Source: Duncaniella sp. (lineage in GTDB: Bacteria; Bacteroidota; Bacteroidia; Bacteroidales; Muribaculaceae). From it: a stretch of 32,258 nucleotides of DNA. A model generated the notes under the pieces. The model was not told the origin of the DNA. It saw only the letters and a list, made by a program, of their open reading frames with translations, and ran no database searches. The position numbers and the translations under genes were made by a program. Below are positions 32,150 to 32,258 of the stretch, piece by piece; position 1 is the stretch's first letter; the number at the start of each line of letters is the position of its first letter. The stretch is from positions 1 through 32,258 of the forward strand of contig JAIDUB010000101.1 in the NCBI GenBank assembly GCA_029060405.1. The letters run 5' to 3'.

Positions 32150-32258
32150 TAACGCCTCACCCAACGGCAAATATCCCTCCTATCTAACGCCAAATAACCC
32201 TCCCACCTAACGCCAAATAACCCTCCCACCTAACGCCAAATAACCCTCCCACCTGCCC
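32150..32258. repeat. 23-bp tandem repeat, continues past the window
   Basis: Units of TAACGCCAAATAACCC plus TCCCACC start at 32185, 32208 and 32231 and are identical; a diverged unit starts at 32162 and a fragment at 32150. The period is not a multiple of three, so it is not coding. The array runs into the window edge, so its copy number is unknown. Confidence 0.9.

Noticed and set aside
1-32258. tRNA, rRNA, integrase or insertion-sequence transposase genes
   Set aside because: None was recognised on reading both strands; the repeats carry no transposase.

Overview
The window looks like a chromosomal segment of a Bacteroidales gut commensal, most probably of the Muribaculaceae (S24-7) type. 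This is inferred from the sequence: moderate GC, many intergenic matches to the Bacteroidetes promoter (a -7 box TAnnTTTG, often with an upstream TTG or TTTG), an AraC-type regulator fused to a periplasmic propeller, a BspA-type leucine-rich-repeat protein with a C-terminal sorting-like tail, a GH95 fucosidase, and a DUF4143-type AAA ATPase. No species can be named from the sequence alone.

Region by region. Positions 1-10.3 kb are mostly housekeeping genes: a HIT hydrolase and greA in one minus-strand operon, two FKBP prolyl isomerases (one lipoprotein, one without a signal), riboflavin synthase, then ndk and an M23 peptidase on the plus strand, a PduO-type cobalamin adenosyltransferase, yebC, pheT and a divergent Lrp/AsnC regulator. 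Positions 10.3-16 kb hold heptamer repeats and a minus-strand heavy-metal RND efflux operon whose pump has the CzcA-type proton-relay motif. Positions 16-22.3 kb hold a secreted GH95 alpha-L-fucosidase divergent from a membrane-tethered AraC regulator; between them lies a 13-bp direct repeat spaced 21 bp, a good candidate operator.

Positions 22.3-26.6 kb form an accessory island. Two long, directly repeated arrays of small GC-rich hairpins flank a two-gene unit (a 256-aa protein of unknown function overlapping an LRR/Big2 surface protein). That unit has a clear promoter, a roughly 190-nt leader that folds as a minus-strand structured RNA (closing helix, GNRA-capped hairpin, 19-position hairpin with G-U wobbles), and a terminator-like hairpin before the start codon. 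This riboswitch-like or ncRNA-like layout is the most promising undescribed element here. Next to it is a nested inverted repeat of about 200 bp.

Positions 26.6-29.9 kb are an rluA-family/topA operon. Positions 30-31.75 kb hold an AAA/DUF4143/nuclease-like ATPase bracketed on both sides by pairs of a 28-bp AT-rich palindrome at identical 43-bp spacing; one copy covers the -33 box of the gene. The window ends with a small acidic ORF, a (AGGNNTT)n heptamer array and a 23-bp tandem repeat that runs off the edge.
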